Assembly (NCBI GenBank): GCA_013003715.1
Contig: JABDIN010000108.1
Coordinates: forward strand, 124,001-188,000
Origin: Desulfobacteraceae bacterium
Lineage (GTDB): Bacteria > Desulfobacterota > Desulfobacteria > Desulfobacterales > Desulfosarcinaceae
Length of the DNA: 64,000 bases
Reading direction: 5' to 3'
Below the pieces are notes generated by a model that was given only the letters and a program-made list of their open reading frames with translations, was not told the DNA's origin and searched no databases. The translations under genes and the position numbers were made by a program. Positions 26,581-36,563 of the stretch are shown piece after piece. Every line of letters begins with the position of its first letter. Positions within the stretch are counted from its first letter, which is position 1.

Positions 26581-28086
26581 TTAATCATCCATTCGGCGGG
26601 GTCCGGTGATGACGCCGGCATTGCATTTTTTGGCGATGTTGGCCAGCATGCCTTTGAATACGTAATCATGGAACGGGGATACGCTGTACCAGTAAACCAA
26701 TCCGGCCAATCCCTTGGCAAGGAACCTGGCATTCATGGTCAACTCGGTATGCGCCCCGTCCCGGGATTCGACGATGAATTCAAGGATAGCTTCTCCGGGT
26801 AGCCTCATTTCCGCGAGCAGTACCAGTCGTCGGTGTATACGGACATCCAGTACCCGCCAGAAATCAAGGACATCACCAATTTGAATGCGACGGGGATGAC
26901 GCCGGCCGCGATCCAGACCCACACCACCCACCAGTTTGTCCATAAACCCCCTCAGCCACCAGAGCCGGCCGGCAAAATACCAGCCGGTGTCTCCACCGAT
27001 ATTTTTTATCAGCTCCCAGACTTGATCCGCGGATGTCCTGATCCGGATATGATAGGCGCAGGACATGATGGCGCCCCCCGAATAGGGTTCATCGCCTTTT
27101 TCAACCCATTCGGGGCGGTGCACCATGCCGGCATCGGTGTAGTAGGTGTCCACGATCTGTTGGGAAATCTTTTCAAGGGCGCGTTGAATCGCCTGGTCGC
27201 AGCTCATAAGGCGCTGGGGGACGATGTCTCTGATGCGGCTGTCACGGCAGATCACCTCATGCCCCAATCCCCGGATCAGGGGACTCACCAGATGACGGGG
27301 AACAGGCGTGATCAGGCCGACGAGATAGGAAACCAGTCCCAGGCCGAAGAAGGGTAAAATGATGGTTCGCCTTCTCCCTAACCCGGCGTGTTTGCTGTAA
27401 AGATCTATCAGATCCTTGTAAGTGAGGATATCGGGTCCGCCGATGTCATAGGTCTGCCCGATGGTCTCATCCCGGGCCAGGCATGCCACAAGGTAACCCA
27501 GGACATCCCGGATACAGATCGGTTGGCACCGGGTGAACAAGGTCTTTGGTGCGACGATTACCGGGAGCCGGTCCACCACATAACGGATAATCTCGAATGA
27601 GGCGCTGCCGGATCCTAAAATGACAGCCGCCTGCAAAATGGTAACCGGAACCGGTCCTTTCCTGAGAATCCGGCCGACTTCGTACCGGGACGCGAGGTGT
27701 CTGCTGTCCGAAACACCTTCTCCACCGATACCCCCCAGATAAATGATACGCTCCAGGCCGGCGGCACTGGCGGCACGGGCCATATTGTGAGCGGCCCGGC
27801 GGTCTGTGGCAACGAACTTCCGCCCGCTGCTCATTGAATGTACGAGGTAGTAAGCTGCCCGACATCCGTCGGCTGCCTGCCGCAGGGATACCGGATCCAA
27901 AACGTTCCCCCGGACGCCTTCAAAACGGTGATGCGCTTCCGGGAAGCGCGCCCGGAGTTTATCCAGGGATCTTGCCATGGCCCGCACGTGGCAGCCCTTC
28001 CGCAACAACAGCTTGACCAGGCGCCCGCCCACGTACCCGGTGGCTCCGATCACGAGCACTGGTTTCCATTGCCGTCGTGTTCCCAT
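26581..28086 (-). CDS. SDR-type NAD(P)-binding protein with C-terminal DUF2867 domain
   Basis: The first 300 residues form an atypical short-chain dehydrogenase/NmrA-like Rossmann domain. The dinucleotide loop GATGYVGGRLVKLL is near residue 14, AYYLVHSM at about 80, and IIYLGGIGGEG at about 115. From about residue 345 (YHIRIRTSADQVWELIKNIGGDTGWYFAG) a DUF2867 domain runs to the end, a fold related to START/SRPBCC ligand-binding proteins. This fusion is known in many bacteria as a DUF2867-containing SDR of unproven activity; it may act on a quinone, lipid or aromatic substrate. The length of 501 is normal for the fusion. It lies 49 bp after the nitroreductase gene and is probably co-transcribed with it. 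Confidence 0.82.
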   Translation of the reverse strand: MGTRRQWKPVLVIGATGYVGGRLVKLLLRKGCHVRAMARSLDKLRARFPEAHHRFEGVRGNVLDPVSLRQAADGCRAAYYLVHSMSSGRKFVATDRRAAHNMARAASAAGLERIIYLGGIGGEGVSDSRHLASRYEVGRILRKGPVPVTILQAAVILGSGSASFEIIRYVVDRLPVIVAPKTLFTRCQPICIRDVLGYLVACLARDETIGQTYDIGGPDILTYKDLIDLYSKHAGLGRRRTIILPFFGLGLVSYLVGLITPVPRHLVSPLIRGLGHEVICRDSRIRDIVPQRLMSCDQAIQRALEKISQQIVDTYYTDAGMVHRPEWVEKGDEPYSGGAIMSCAYHIRIRTSADQVWELIKNIGGDTGWYFAGRLWWLRGFMDKLVGGVGLDRGRRHPRRIQIGDVLDFWRVLDVRIHRRLVLLAEMRLPGEAILEFIVESRDGAHTELTMNARFLAKGLAGLVYWYSVSPFHDYVFKGMLANIAKKCNAGVITGPRRMDD

Positions 28087-28135
28087 GGCTCACGTCCAAG
28101 AGCAATATGTCATCGACACATGCAGAAGACTGATG

Positions 28136-28672
28136 CTACTGGTTTTTTCGGCCGTATTGATTATAGTGAATCTTCTCATATTGCAGGCTGTTTTTCCGGT
28201 GTGGATTTTTTGTCTCCGCCGGATAGCCCATGGCAATGATAGCATCGACATCGAGCGTTGCCGGCAGCCCCAGCAGCTGTGCGACATACTCATGGGCGCT
28301 CAGCTTCTCATTGTGCATCCGCTTTCGAATCTGGATCCAGCAACTGCCCAGCCCCAGATCGGCGGCGGCAAGATGCAGAAAGATCGACGCGATGGCGGCA
28401 TCCTCCACCCATACATCCGATATGCCCGGATTGGCACAAACCACCACGGCCAATGGGGCCTTTCTCAGGAACGATGCGCCATGGGGTTTTGCCTCGGACA
28501 ATTTCCCGATGGTGTCCGGATTCGTCACGAAAATAAACGTCCAGGGATTCAATCCCCGGGATGAGGGTGCCCGGAGCGCGGTTTCAACGAGTTTATCCAG
28601 AATTTCCCCTTCCACCGGTTTTGGGTCGTAGCGGCGAATGCTCCGCCGCTGTGAAATCAGGTCAAGAAACAT
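28136..28672 (-). CDS. Nitroreductase family FMN oxidoreductase
   Basis: This is a cytoplasmic flavin-dependent reductase of the nitroreductase fold. The N-terminus MFLDLISQRRSIRRYDPKPV carries the FMN-phosphate-binding RRSIRRY motif. PSSRGLNPWTFIFV contacts the flavin, and the C-terminal half includes GLGSCWIQI and AIIAMGYPAE. I chose the ATG at 28672, preceded by AAAGGAAA, over an upstream frame extension lacking such a site; the product is then 178 residues, within the short family range. The substrate is not predictable. A good promoter lies at 28770-28799, divergent from the sensor-kinase gene. Confidence 0.88.
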   Translation of the reverse strand: MFLDLISQRRSIRRYDPKPVEGEILDKLVETALRAPSSRGLNPWTFIFVTNPDTIGKLSEAKPHGASFLRKAPLAVVVCANPGISDVWVEDAAIASIFLHLAAADLGLGSCWIQIRKRMHNEKLSAHEYVAQLLGLPATLDVDAIIAMGYPAETKNPHRKNSLQYEKIHYNQYGRKNQ

Positions 28673-28769
28673 GGTTTTTCCTTTCTTCTCCGGGAGCCTG
28701 GCAGGGCTTCTGTCTGCCGGGCCATACCCTTCGATATGGACGGTTTCGATACAAACGGACAACTGACCC

Positions 28770-28799
28770 ATTGTAGAGTTGAAAGCGAGCCGGTGACAA
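28770..28799 (-). promoter_or_regulatory. Sigma-70 promoter for the nitroreductase operon
   Basis: On the minus strand: TTGTCA, 18 bases, TACAAT, ending about 98 bases before the ATG at 28672. Each hexamer matches five of six consensus positions. Confidence 0.5.
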
Positions 28800-28831
28800 C
28801 CGATATTTTAAAAGACAGGTTCAAATCAAAT

Positions 28832-28860
28832 TTGACAAGACATTGCAATTAGTTTTATAC
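28832..28860 (+). promoter_or_regulatory. Sigma-70 promoter for the hybrid sensor kinase
   Basis: TTGACA (perfect -35), 17 bases, TTATAC (-10 matching four of six). It leaves a leader of about 150 bases before the ATG at 29020, in which no other structure was identified. Confidence 0.6.
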
Positions 28861-29019
28861 GAGTGTTTACAAAGCGATACACATGTAATTCATATCCGGA
28901 CGCAAAATATCAATACGCAAGCTCGCAACAGGACTATGTGTCAGCCGCCGTTTCCTCCTCATTACCGGCATATAGGCCTTCTCTCGGAACCTGCTATTGT
29001 CTGAGGATCGCTGATAATT

Positions 29020-32000
29020 ATGAATTTCTTACGAGAATTGCACCAGGCCGCTCTGCTCACCTTTCTGATAGTCTATTTATTTCCATATACCGCCACCGCC
29101 ATTGAACAATTAACCCCCGAAGAGTCCGCCTTTTTAGCACGGAAAAAAAGCATCGTTTTTGTTCATCAGACAAATTATCCGCCGTTTGAATTCGTTGATA
29201 AATCAGGCCGGTCCGCCGGCATTACCATTGATCTCGCCCGATGGATGGCAAGCACCCACGGGTATACCGCCGAGTTTATCAATATGCCGTTCAAGATGGC
29301 CAAACAGGCGGTCCTGGATGGGCGGGCCGATGTTCTGACCAGCTTGTTTTTCAGTAAAAAAAGAGATCTGTTGTTCGCATTCAGTAAGTTGATGTTTGAA
29401 GTCCCGGCACGGATTTTCCTGTCGTCGGACCGCCCGGACATCAAATCCTTCGAAGACCTGAACGGCAAGCGAATTGCCATGCAGGCCGGAGACTATGCCC
29501 GGGAATTTCTGGATTCCAAGGCGATCCATGTGGATGTGATCGACACCCAGGATTTCGGTCAGGCGGTCGAACTGCTGTTGTCCGGGAAAGCCGACGCATT
29601 GATCGGTGATGAGCAGATCGTTCTCTACCATATTTATATGAACCGGATATCGGATCGCATCAAACGGATCGGGCCAGCCCTCTATGCGGGCCACAATTGC
29701 ATGGCCGTGAAGGAATCCGAAACCATGCTCGTGCGGATTCTGAACAAGGGCATCACATCCGCTATGGATGGCGGCGCCCTCGCCGGCATACGGGAAAAGT
29801 GGTTGGGAACGGCCGTCAGCCGCCCTCCTGGCCTGCTGCTGGCATACCTCCCTCAGATACTCCTGATCATCTGCATTGTGGGACTGGCCGCCATATGGGT
29901 CTGGCTGTGGAACCGGAAATTACGAAACCGGGTGGAGAAACGAACCCGGGAACTGGTGAATGCCCGGCAGGATCTGGCCAACTTGATCGAAAATCTGGAT
30001 GTCGGTATCTACCAGACCAGCACCACCGGAAAAGGAACGTTTGTGAAGGTCAATTCCGCATTGGCCCGCATATTGGGTTACACTTCCCCTGAAGAACTGA
30101 TGGCAACCCCGGCCATATCCCTCTATCCGGGTGTCGAAGACCGGCGAGCACTGATAGCGGAAATTGAGCGCAAAGGCCATGTTCGGGGTAAAAACATCAT
30201 TTTACTCAAAAAGGACAAGACCCCCATATGGGTTTCCCTCACCACCACCGCCAAATATGATGAAAACGGCAGGATCAAGTACATGGATGGCGTCCTGGAA
30301 GATATTACCGAGCGAAAAAAGACCGAGGAGCAGATGCGGTTGCAAAACGAATACCTGACGGCGCTGCATGACACCACCCTCGGGCTTATCAAACGATTGA
30401 ACCTGGATAATTTACTGCGCGCCATCGTCAAACGCGCCTGCGCCCTGGTGGGCACTGTCCATGGCTATATCCACCTGGTGGACCCGGTACAAGACAAGCT
30501 GGTCATTCGCACCGGTACCGGCATTTATGAAAAACTGACCGGGCGAGGCGTTGGCATGGGGGAAGGTATCGGGGGAGCTGTCTGGCAGACCGGCGAAGCA
30601 ATCGTCATCGATGACTACGGCACCTGGGCCAAAAGGGTGAATGATCCCACCCTGGACAACCTGGCCGGTGCCATGGGTGTTCCCATAAGATCCGGGGATG
30701 CGATATCCGGTGTCATCGGCGTCAGCCACTTCACGAAACATAAGAATTTCGGCGATCAGGAAGTCGTATTGATGAAACGCTTTGCGGCATTGGTGCAGGT
30801 CGCCATGGACAATGCCGAGCTGTACTCCAGGCTTGAAGCGGAATTGATTGAAAGAAAACAAACCCAGAAAACCCTGCGCAAGTATGAACATATTGTGGCC
30901 AGCTCAAAGGATCTTATGGCGCTGATCGACGATCAGTATGTTTTCCAGGTCGTGAATGAAAGCTTTGCCTCCGCATTCAATCGCAGCCGGGGGTCCATTG
31001 CCGGGCGACATGTCTCGGAGCTTTTCGGCTACAACAATTTCCATCAGAAAGTGAAAAAGAAGATGGATCTATGCCTTGCCGGAGAAAAATGTCATGAACA
31101 AAAACATCTCGATTTCCCCGGCTGGGGCCGGAAGTACATGGATATCCACCTCTACCCCTTCTTCGATGAGAACGAATCCGTTTCCGTGATCATCTTCAAT
31201 GCCCGGGATATTACAGATACCAAAGCACTGGAAGAACAATTGGTGCATGCCCAAAAGATGGAGGCCATCGGTACCCTCGCCGGCGGCATCGCCCACGATT
31301 TCAACAATATCCTCATGGGAATCCTTGGCAATGCAACCCTGCTGCTTCAGAAAATCAAACCCGGTCACCCCCATGCGGAACGCCTTATAAATATCGAATC
31401 ATATGTCAAAACCGCCGCGGACCTGACCAAGCGGCTGCTGGGATTTGCCAGGGCCGGCAAGTATGAAGTGAAACCGGCTGATCTGAACCAACTAATTCTG
31501 AAGACGTCCCAGATGTTCGGACGGACGAAAAAAGAGGTTACCATTCACACCAAATTACAGGACAAGCTATACACGGCGGAAATCGATAAAAGCCAGATCG
31601 AACAGGTGCTGGTGAATCTTTATGTGAATGCCTGGCAGGCCATGCCCTCCGGCGGCCAATTGTACCTGCAGACAGACAATACCCGATTATCATCTGACTT
31701 TGTCCGGCCCCATAATGTCGCGCCGGGAAAATACGTGAAAATATCGGTAATGGATACGGGTATCGGCATGTCCCAAAGCACCGCGCGCCGAATTTTCGAA
31801 CCCTTTTTCACCACGAAAAAAATCGGCCACGGCACCGGGCTCGGCCTGGCGTCCGCTTACGGTATCATCAAAAACCATGGGGGTATCATCACGGTATCCA
31901 GTGAAAAGGAGATGGGGACCACGTTCAGTATCTACCTCCCGGCATCCGATAAAAATGTGACTGAAGATATCAAACTGCCGCAATCCGATTTAAAGGGAAG

Positions 32001-32373
32001 TGAATCCATATTATTGGTGGACGATGAGGATATCAGTCTCAGCGCCGTGACACAAATGCTAGAACGCATGGGATATCGGGTTCTCACTGCAAACAGCGGC
32101 GAACAAGCCCTCCGAATCTATGCGGAGGCCAAAAACGATATCGATCTGGTCATCCTGGACATGATCATGCCCGACATGAGCGGCCGGGAAACCTTTGAGC
32201 GCCTGAAGGAATTGAATACCGGGGTGCGCGTGCTGCTGGCCAGCGGGTATAGTCTCAATGAGCAGGCGAAAAAAATCATGGGTATGAATTGCGACGGATT
32301 CATCCAGAAGCCGTTTACCATGGAAGAAATACACGGGAAAATCAGAGAAATTCTTTCACTGCCTGCAAATTGA
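29020..32373 (+). CDS. Hybrid sensor histidine kinase with periplasmic solute-binding domain
   Basis: This is a membrane-bound sensor of 1117 residues. A signal or anchor helix is at the N-terminus, then a periplasmic family-3 solute-binding domain (about 42-265, starting KSIVFVHQTNYPPFEF), probably binding an amino acid or similar small ligand. A transmembrane helix lies at about 275-298. It is followed by a PAS domain (about 320-440), a GAF domain (about 460-600), a second PAS domain (about 630-745), HisKA with the phosphorylated histidine H759 in GGIAHDFNN, and HATPase with GTGLGLASAYGI. A receiver domain with aspartate D1047 in LDMIMPD ends the protein. No separate response-regulator gene is adjacent, so the output is unclear. 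Such BvgS-like architectures pass phosphate through an Hpt protein; an orphan Hpt gene lies at 43087. Confidence 0.92.
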   Translation: MNFLRELHQAALLTFLIVYLFPYTATAIEQLTPEESAFLARKKSIVFVHQTNYPPFEFVDKSGRSAGITIDLARWMASTHGYTAEFINMPFKMAKQAVLDGRADVLTSLFFSKKRDLLFAFSKLMFEVPARIFLSSDRPDIKSFEDLNGKRIAMQAGDYAREFLDSKAIHVDVIDTQDFGQAVELLLSGKADALIGDEQIVLYHIYMNRISDRIKRIGPALYAGHNCMAVKESETMLVRILNKGITSAMDGGALAGIREKWLGTAVSRPPGLLLAYLPQILLIICIVGLAAIWVWLWNRKLRNRVEKRTRELVNARQDLANLIENLDVGIYQTSTTGKGTFVKVNSALARILGYTSPEELMATPAISLYPGVEDRRALIAEIERKGHVRGKNIILLKKDKTPIWVSLTTTAKYDENGRIKYMDGVLEDITERKKTEEQMRLQNEYLTALHDTTLGLIKRLNLDNLLRAIVKRACALVGTVHGYIHLVDPVQDKLVIRTGTGIYEKLTGRGVGMGEGIGGAVWQTGEAIVIDDYGTWAKRVNDPTLDNLAGAMGVPIRSGDAISGVIGVSHFTKHKNFGDQEVVLMKRFAALVQVAMDNAELYSRLEAELIERKQTQKTLRKYEHIVASSKDLMALIDDQYVFQVVNESFASAFNRSRGSIAGRHVSELFGYNNFHQKVKKKMDLCLAGEKCHEQKHLDFPGWGRKYMDIHLYPFFDENESVSVIIFNARDITDTKALEEQLVHAQKMEAIGTLAGGIAHDFNNILMGILGNATLLLQKIKPGHPHAERLINIESYVKTAADLTKRLLGFARAGKYEVKPADLNQLILKTSQMFGRTKKEVTIHTKLQDKLYTAEIDKSQIEQVLVNLYVNAWQAMPSGGQLYLQTDNTRLSSDFVRPHNVAPGKYVKISVMDTGIGMSQSTARRIFEPFFTTKKIGHGTGLGLASAYGIIKNHGGIITVSSEKEMGTTFSIYLPASDKNVTEDIKLPQSDLKGSESILLVDDEDISLSAVTQMLERMGYRVLTANSGEQALRIYAEAKNDIDLVILDMIMPDMSGRETFERLKELNTGVRVLLASGYSLNEQAKKIMGMNCDGFIQKPFTMEEIHGKIREILSLPAN

Positions 32374-32424
32374 CGCCATTTCATCCGGATCCCGTCAGTC
32401 GAACGGCTAAGAGGGGGTATCGCC

Positions 32425-32613
32425 TCAAGATGAGGGCTTGCGAAAAGCATCCATGGATACGTTCAGACGATCCAGCATATCTTCATATCGATCCATCAAT
32501 ACCTCACAAACATCCGTGAATTCCGTTTCGGATAAAAACCCTTTGTCAAAACGCATCTTCACGGCGTCATAAGCATTGTCATACCAACGGTCCGGATCAA
32601 AGTTATAGGTCAT
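32425..32613 (-). CDS. Small acidic protein, unknown function
   Basis: The predicted product has 62 residues, with an aromatic N-terminus (MTYNFDPDRWYDNAYDAVKM) and a helical, charged remainder (EFTDVCEVLMDRYEDMLDRLN). No family is recognised. The ATG is preceded by GGAAGG at good spacing, and the protein-like helical periodicity argues that it is real. It lies between two plus-strand genes and is transcribed alone. No signal peptide or membrane segment. Confidence 0.6.
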   Translation of the reverse strand: MTYNFDPDRWYDNAYDAVKMRFDKGFLSETEFTDVCEVLMDRYEDMLDRLNVSMDAFRKPSS

Positions 32614-32695
32614 TTTTGCCTTCCTTCCCGGAATCTGTCATAATATCCGTCCTGAAATCGGTGCTTTCCGGAGGATATAACAGCCAGGTAAACCT

Positions 32696-33697
32696 ATGCC
32701 GAAATTATACATAGATGAATATAAACATGTGCTTAAAGGGCGGACGATTTTCATTGCCTGCAGAGAAGGCATTTTTCGTGACCACTTCTCATCCATCATC
32801 ATGGATATCAAATTCCTGAACCGGCTTGGTCTGGATACGCATCTATTTCACAATATCAGCAACCGGTTTGCCAATCAAAAGTTATTCGCCGAGATTGGAT
32901 CCAAACTGCCCCGCACCTGCGTCATTCGGGTTTCACCGGATCAGGATTTCTACCGGTCGGTTCTCGAATTTTCCAAGAAAGCCGGAAAGATCATCTTTCT
33001 CGAACGGAAATACCTGCTTGATCCCCAGGGATACCGCTTGAATTCGGTGACCACCCGGCACGCGCGACACCATATCGACAGCTATGGAGATTTGATTGGA
33101 AATCTCAACTTCAAGTCCATCATCGAACAAATCTGCCGCCGGATCGAAAGCGGCCACGTCGAACGGGTGCATATCCTGCCCGCCGGTAAACACAGCATCA
33201 AGCATGAATTGTTCACCGTCGAAGGATCCGGTACACTCATCGCCAACAACTTTACGGAAAACTTCACGGCTGTAAGGACGGAAGAGGATGCGCGGATTGT
33301 GGCGGATATATTGAAAACCTGCCGTAATCTCGGGTACCTGAAACCCCGGTCGCCGCAATATATCCGCCGGCATGCCGATTGTTTCTATTCGGCTAAAATC
33401 GATGGTATCGTGGTGGGATGCGTGGAAAAGATTCTGATCGATGAAAAAACAGTGGAACTGGCAGCGCTGGCAATCTCCACTAAATTTCGAAATCAACGGG
33501 TCGGATTGTTCCTCATCCGGGCCTTTCTAGAAGAGATGAAAAACCAGGGATATTCGACGGTAATATCAGTGACCAACAATCCCAAACTCATTTCGCTATA
33601 CCTGTCCATGGCATTCGAAAAATGCTGCCCGGCAACGCTTAGCAAACGATTGTCGCGGTCTCCCGGAAAAGAGCTGTTCGTTAAACGATTAAACTAG
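32696..33697 (+). CDS. N-acetylglutamate-synthase-like protein (degenerate kinase fold plus GNAT)
   Basis: The arrangement is that of ArgA: an amino-acid-kinase-like region (about residues 10-190) followed by a GNAT acetyltransferase domain (about 190-333). The junction VERVHILPAGKHSIKHELFT, ending in GSGTLI, resembles the ArgA junction (RVHLLDG...LLELFxxDGxGTxI). In the GNAT part, ELAALAISTKFRNQRVGLFLI covers the acetyl-CoA loop. At 333 residues it is about 100 shorter than ArgA, and the kinase-like half lacks the usual glycine-rich nucleotide motifs. It could be an arginine-pathway N-acetylglutamate synthase or an acetyltransferase for another amino acid. The gene stands alone; cysE-cysK converge on it from the other strand. 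Confidence 0.65.
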   Translation: MPKLYIDEYKHVLKGRTIFIACREGIFRDHFSSIIMDIKFLNRLGLDTHLFHNISNRFANQKLFAEIGSKLPRTCVIRVSPDQDFYRSVLEFSKKAGKIIFLERKYLLDPQGYRLNSVTTRHARHHIDSYGDLIGNLNFKSIIEQICRRIESGHVERVHILPAGKHSIKHELFTVEGSGTLIANNFTENFTAVRTEEDARIVADILKTCRNLGYLKPRSPQYIRRHADCFYSAKIDGIVVGCVEKILIDEKTVELAALAISTKFRNQRVGLFLIRAFLEEMKNQGYSTVISVTNNPKLISLYLSMAFEKCCPATLSKRLSRSPGKELFVKRLN

Positions 33698-33804
33698 CCG
33701 GCCGGGAGTATGACCATAATGTCAAATGCAAGCGCTCAAATGGCAAGTGACGGCATGTTATCTGTATTGTAAAAAACCGGCAAAGTCCTTTTTCTCACAT
33801 CGGA

Positions 33805-34737
33805 TCAATCGGTGTCGGTTTTGAACAAATCCGTGCTGATGTAGCGTTCTCCGGTACTGGGCAGCACGACGACGATGCGCTTGCCCTTGTTTTCCGGGCG
33901 CCCGGCGACCTCAAGGGCCGCCCATACGGCCGCCCCCGAGGAGATCCCGCACAACACCCCTTCCGTTTTGGCGACCTGGCGGGCGGTTTCAAATGCATTG
34001 TCATTGGAGACGGTGACAATATCATCGATGATATCCGTGTCCAGAATTTCGGGAACGAACCCGGCACCGATGCCCTGGATTTTATGCGGGCCTTTGGTGC
34101 CGCCGGACAGGACCGGAGAGGCTTCGGGTTCAACAGCGATGGATTTGAATGCCGGTTTCTTGGCCTTGATGAATTGGGAAATACCGGTAATGGTGCCGCC
34201 GGTGCCGACGCCGCTGACCAGGATGTCTGCGGTGCCTTCGGTATCCTCCCAGATTTCCTTGGCGGTGGTTTCCCGGTGTGCTTCCGGATTGGCCGGATTT
34301 TTAAATTGGTCCGGCATATAGGCATTGTCGGTTGATTCGGTTATTTCCATGGCTTTTTGTATGGCGCCGCCCATGCCATCGGCCCCCGGGGTCAGCACCA
34401 GTTGAGCGCCCAGGTGTGTCAGCAGCTTCCGGCGTTCAACGCTCATGGTATCCGGCATCGTAAGGCAGAGGCGATACCCTTTAGCGGCGCATACGAAAGC
34501 CAGCGCGATACCGGTATTGCCGCTGGTGGGTTCGACGATCAAGCTGCCGGGGCCTATCAGATTCTGCCTCTCGGCGGATTCGATCATGGACCGGCCGATG
34601 CGGTCCTTCACGCTGCCCAGGGGATTTTGGAATTCAATTTTTGCCAGAATCTCCGCGCCGGCGCCGTTGGCAATTCGGTTTAAACGGACCAATGGTGTCC
34701 GGCCGATGGTGGATTGAATGGTATTGAATATTTTCAT
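33805..34737 (-). CDS. cysK: Cysteine synthase (O-acetylserine sulfhydrylase)
   Basis: This PLP enzyme makes cysteine from O-acetylserine and sulfide in the cytoplasm. The PLP lysine is K44 in [11 protein letters not shown]. The substrate loop [13 protein letters not shown] is near residue 68, and the phosphate-binding loop [11 protein letters not shown] is near 175. [12 protein letters not shown] near 263 completes the active site. The length of 310 is standard. GGAGACAAC precedes the ATG. It lies 40 bp after cysE, so the two steps from serine to cysteine are encoded together. Confidence 0.95.
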   Translation of the reverse strand: MKIFNTIQSTIGRTPLVRLNRIANGAGAEILAKIEFQNPLGSVKDRIGRSMIESAERQNLIGPGSLIVEPTSGNTGIALAFVCAAKGYRLCLTMPDTMSVERRKLLTHLGAQLVLTPGADGMGGAIQKAMEITESTDNAYMPDQFKNPANPEAHRETTAKEIWEDTEGTADILVSGVGTGGTITGISQFIKAKKPAFKSIAVEPEASPVLSGGTKGPHKIQGIGAGFVPEILDTDIIDDIVTVSNDNAFETARQVAKTEGVLCGISSGAAVWAALEVAGRPENKGKRIVVVLPSTGERYISTDLFKTDTD

Positions 34738-34777
34738 GTTGTCTCCTATTCACAAAAGGTGATCATTTTCAGACCGG

Positions 34778-35764
34778 CTACCCTGCCTCCTGAATGGCGA
34801 TTTTTGACCGGTTGGACTTGTACACAAGCTTCGGGTTTTCCAGAAGCACCGTCGTATCTGCGGGCACGCTGCCGGTGATCCACACGTTGCCGCCGATAAC
34901 CGACCGGGCGCCGATGATGGTTTGGCCGCCCAGGATGGTGGCGCCGGAATAGATAATCACATCATCCTCGATGGTGGGGTGACGTTTTTTACCGCGCAAT
35001 TTTTTCCCGGCGTCCTTGGGCAGTGACAATGCCCCCAGCGTAACCCCCTGGTAGACCCGCACATTCCGGCCGATTTCGGTGGTCTCCCCGATGACGATAC
35101 CGGTGCCGTGATCGATGGCAAACCGCTCACCGATTTGAGCGCCGGGGTGGATATCGATACCGGTCTCCCGGTGTGCATGTTCGGTCATTATCCGCGGCAG
35201 CATGGGGACACCATGTTTGCTGATTTCATGCGCCACCCGGTAAACCGTTATGGCATAGATACCGGGATAGCAGAAGATTATTTCATCGTAGCCTTTGGCC
35301 GCCGGATCGCCGTCAAACGCCGCCTGAACATCCGTGGCCAGAATCCGCCGCAAGGCCGGAACGGATGACAGGACATCAAGGGCGATCTTCTGCCCGAGCT
35401 CTTCACAATCCTTGCAGGATTGGTGATATTTGAAACAATCATGACGGATATGGTGGGTAATGTTTTCAGACAGCAGATCATAGAGTTGGGATACGGATTG
35501 TCCCATGCCATACTTCAGATTTGCCGGATCCAGCTTTTCCTTTTCATAATATCCGGGAAATAAAATCTCCCTGAATTTGTCTATTATTTCGGAAACATAA
35601 CCTTCTGTTGTAAGGGGTTCATACTCCACATGGGAGAACGCGTCCGTATCAATGCAATCCTTGATGATTTGTTCGGCAATCTCCGGCAACCTGGCGCGGA
35701 TGCCGGCACTCACCTCGGCATCGGTCCGGCATGCCTTATCGAGTTCCAGGGTGTTCTTTACCAT
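34778..35764 (-). CDS. cysE: Serine O-acetyltransferase (long form)
   Basis: This enzyme acetylates serine with acetyl-CoA, the first step of cysteine synthesis. The C-terminal half is a left-handed beta-helix with hexapeptide repeats: [20 protein letters not shown], then [20 protein letters not shown], then [19 protein letters not shown]. Catalytic His residues sit in AIDHGTG and in the upstream [13 protein letters not shown]. The N-terminal 170 helical residues make it a long form (328 residues) of the EpsC type found in plants and many anaerobes. AAGGAGACGG precedes the ATG. It is the first gene of the cysE-cysK pair. Confidence 0.93.
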   Translation of the reverse strand: MVKNTLELDKACRTDAEVSAGIRARLPEIAEQIIKDCIDTDAFSHVEYEPLTTEGYVSEIIDKFREILFPGYYEKEKLDPANLKYGMGQSVSQLYDLLSENITHHIRHDCFKYHQSCKDCEELGQKIALDVLSSVPALRRILATDVQAAFDGDPAAKGYDEIIFCYPGIYAITVYRVAHEISKHGVPMLPRIMTEHAHRETGIDIHPGAQIGERFAIDHGTGIVIGETTEIGRNVRVYQGVTLGALSLPKDAGKKLRGKKRHPTIEDDVIIYSGATILGGQTIIGARSVIGGNVWITGSVPADTTVLLENPKLVYKSNRSKIAIQEAG

Positions 35765-35826
35765 TTCCCGTCTCCTTGGATATGACTGATTCTGTTAACA
35801 TAAGCAGATTATTATTGCAGGCAAGA

Positions 35827-36540
35827 TCATCCGGTGGAACTGGACGTATTCAACTTGTACCCCACCCCCTGAACCGTGAGGATATAATTCGGCTGGTCCG
35901 GATTTTCCTCGACCTTCGATCGCAGATGCTGGACATGGACATCGATGGCACGGCTCCACTTATACAGGGTTTTATCCGGCCAGATCTCACGCCGGATGGT
36001 ATGCCGGTCCAATACACATCCCGCGTGTTTTGACAGCAGGGACAGGATTTCGAACTCTTTTTTGGTCAGGTTCACGGAGCGGCCGCCGACCATGACCTCC
36101 CGTGTGTCCGGATCGATGAAAAGACCGTTGATCTCCTGCGCCACACCGGATGGATGCGAGGTTTGCATTCTTCTCAAACAGGCATTTATACGGGCGGCAA
36201 GCTCCAAATAGTCGAAGGGTTTGACCAGGTAATCGTCCGCACCGCTCTCCAGGCCCAACACCTTGTCCGAGATGCCATCCTTGGCGGTCAGCATGATAAT
36301 CGGTACCGGTGACCGCCCACGGATTGCCCGGCATACCTGTATGCCATCCATATCCGGCAGCATCAGGTCCAGCACCACTAGTTCCGGTGTATACCGGTCG
36401 AATATGTCCAGGGCTTCCTGCCCGCAGCTCGCCATGTCCGGCGTATACCCGTCGAGCCGCAGGTTATCCTCAAGAATAGTCCGAATATCCGGATCATCGT
36501 CGACAACCAGTATGTGATGCTTTTGGACGGGGTTCACCAT
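35827..36540 (-). CDS. OmpR/PhoB-type response regulator
   Basis: This cytoplasmic transcription factor is paired with the heme-type kinase upstream. The receiver domain (about 8-120) has the acidic pocket VVDDDPD, phosphoacceptor D58 in VLDLMLPD, and the conserved Thr and Lys in MLTAKD and YLVKPFD. The C-terminal winged helix (about 140-236) includes LTKKEFEILSLLSKHAGCVL and RAIDVHVQHLRSKVEENPDQP, then ILTVQGVGYKL. I chose the ATG at 36540 (GGAAGTG upstream) rather than a TTG nine codons earlier that overlaps the kinase stop. It is a strong candidate to bind the four TTTACA boxes at 38339-38376. Confidence 0.92.
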   Translation of the reverse strand: MVNPVQKHHILVVDDDPDIRTILEDNLRLDGYTPDMASCGQEALDIFDRYTPELVVLDLMLPDMDGIQVCRAIRGRSPVPIIMLTAKDGISDKVLGLESGADDYLVKPFDYLELAARINACLRRMQTSHPSGVAQEINGLFIDPDTREVMVGGRSVNLTKKEFEILSLLSKHAGCVLDRHTIRREIWPDKTLYKWSRAIDVHVQHLRSKVEENPDQPNYILTVQGVGYKLNTSSSTG

Positions 36541-36563
36541 GATCACTTCCGTATGGTAAAAGT

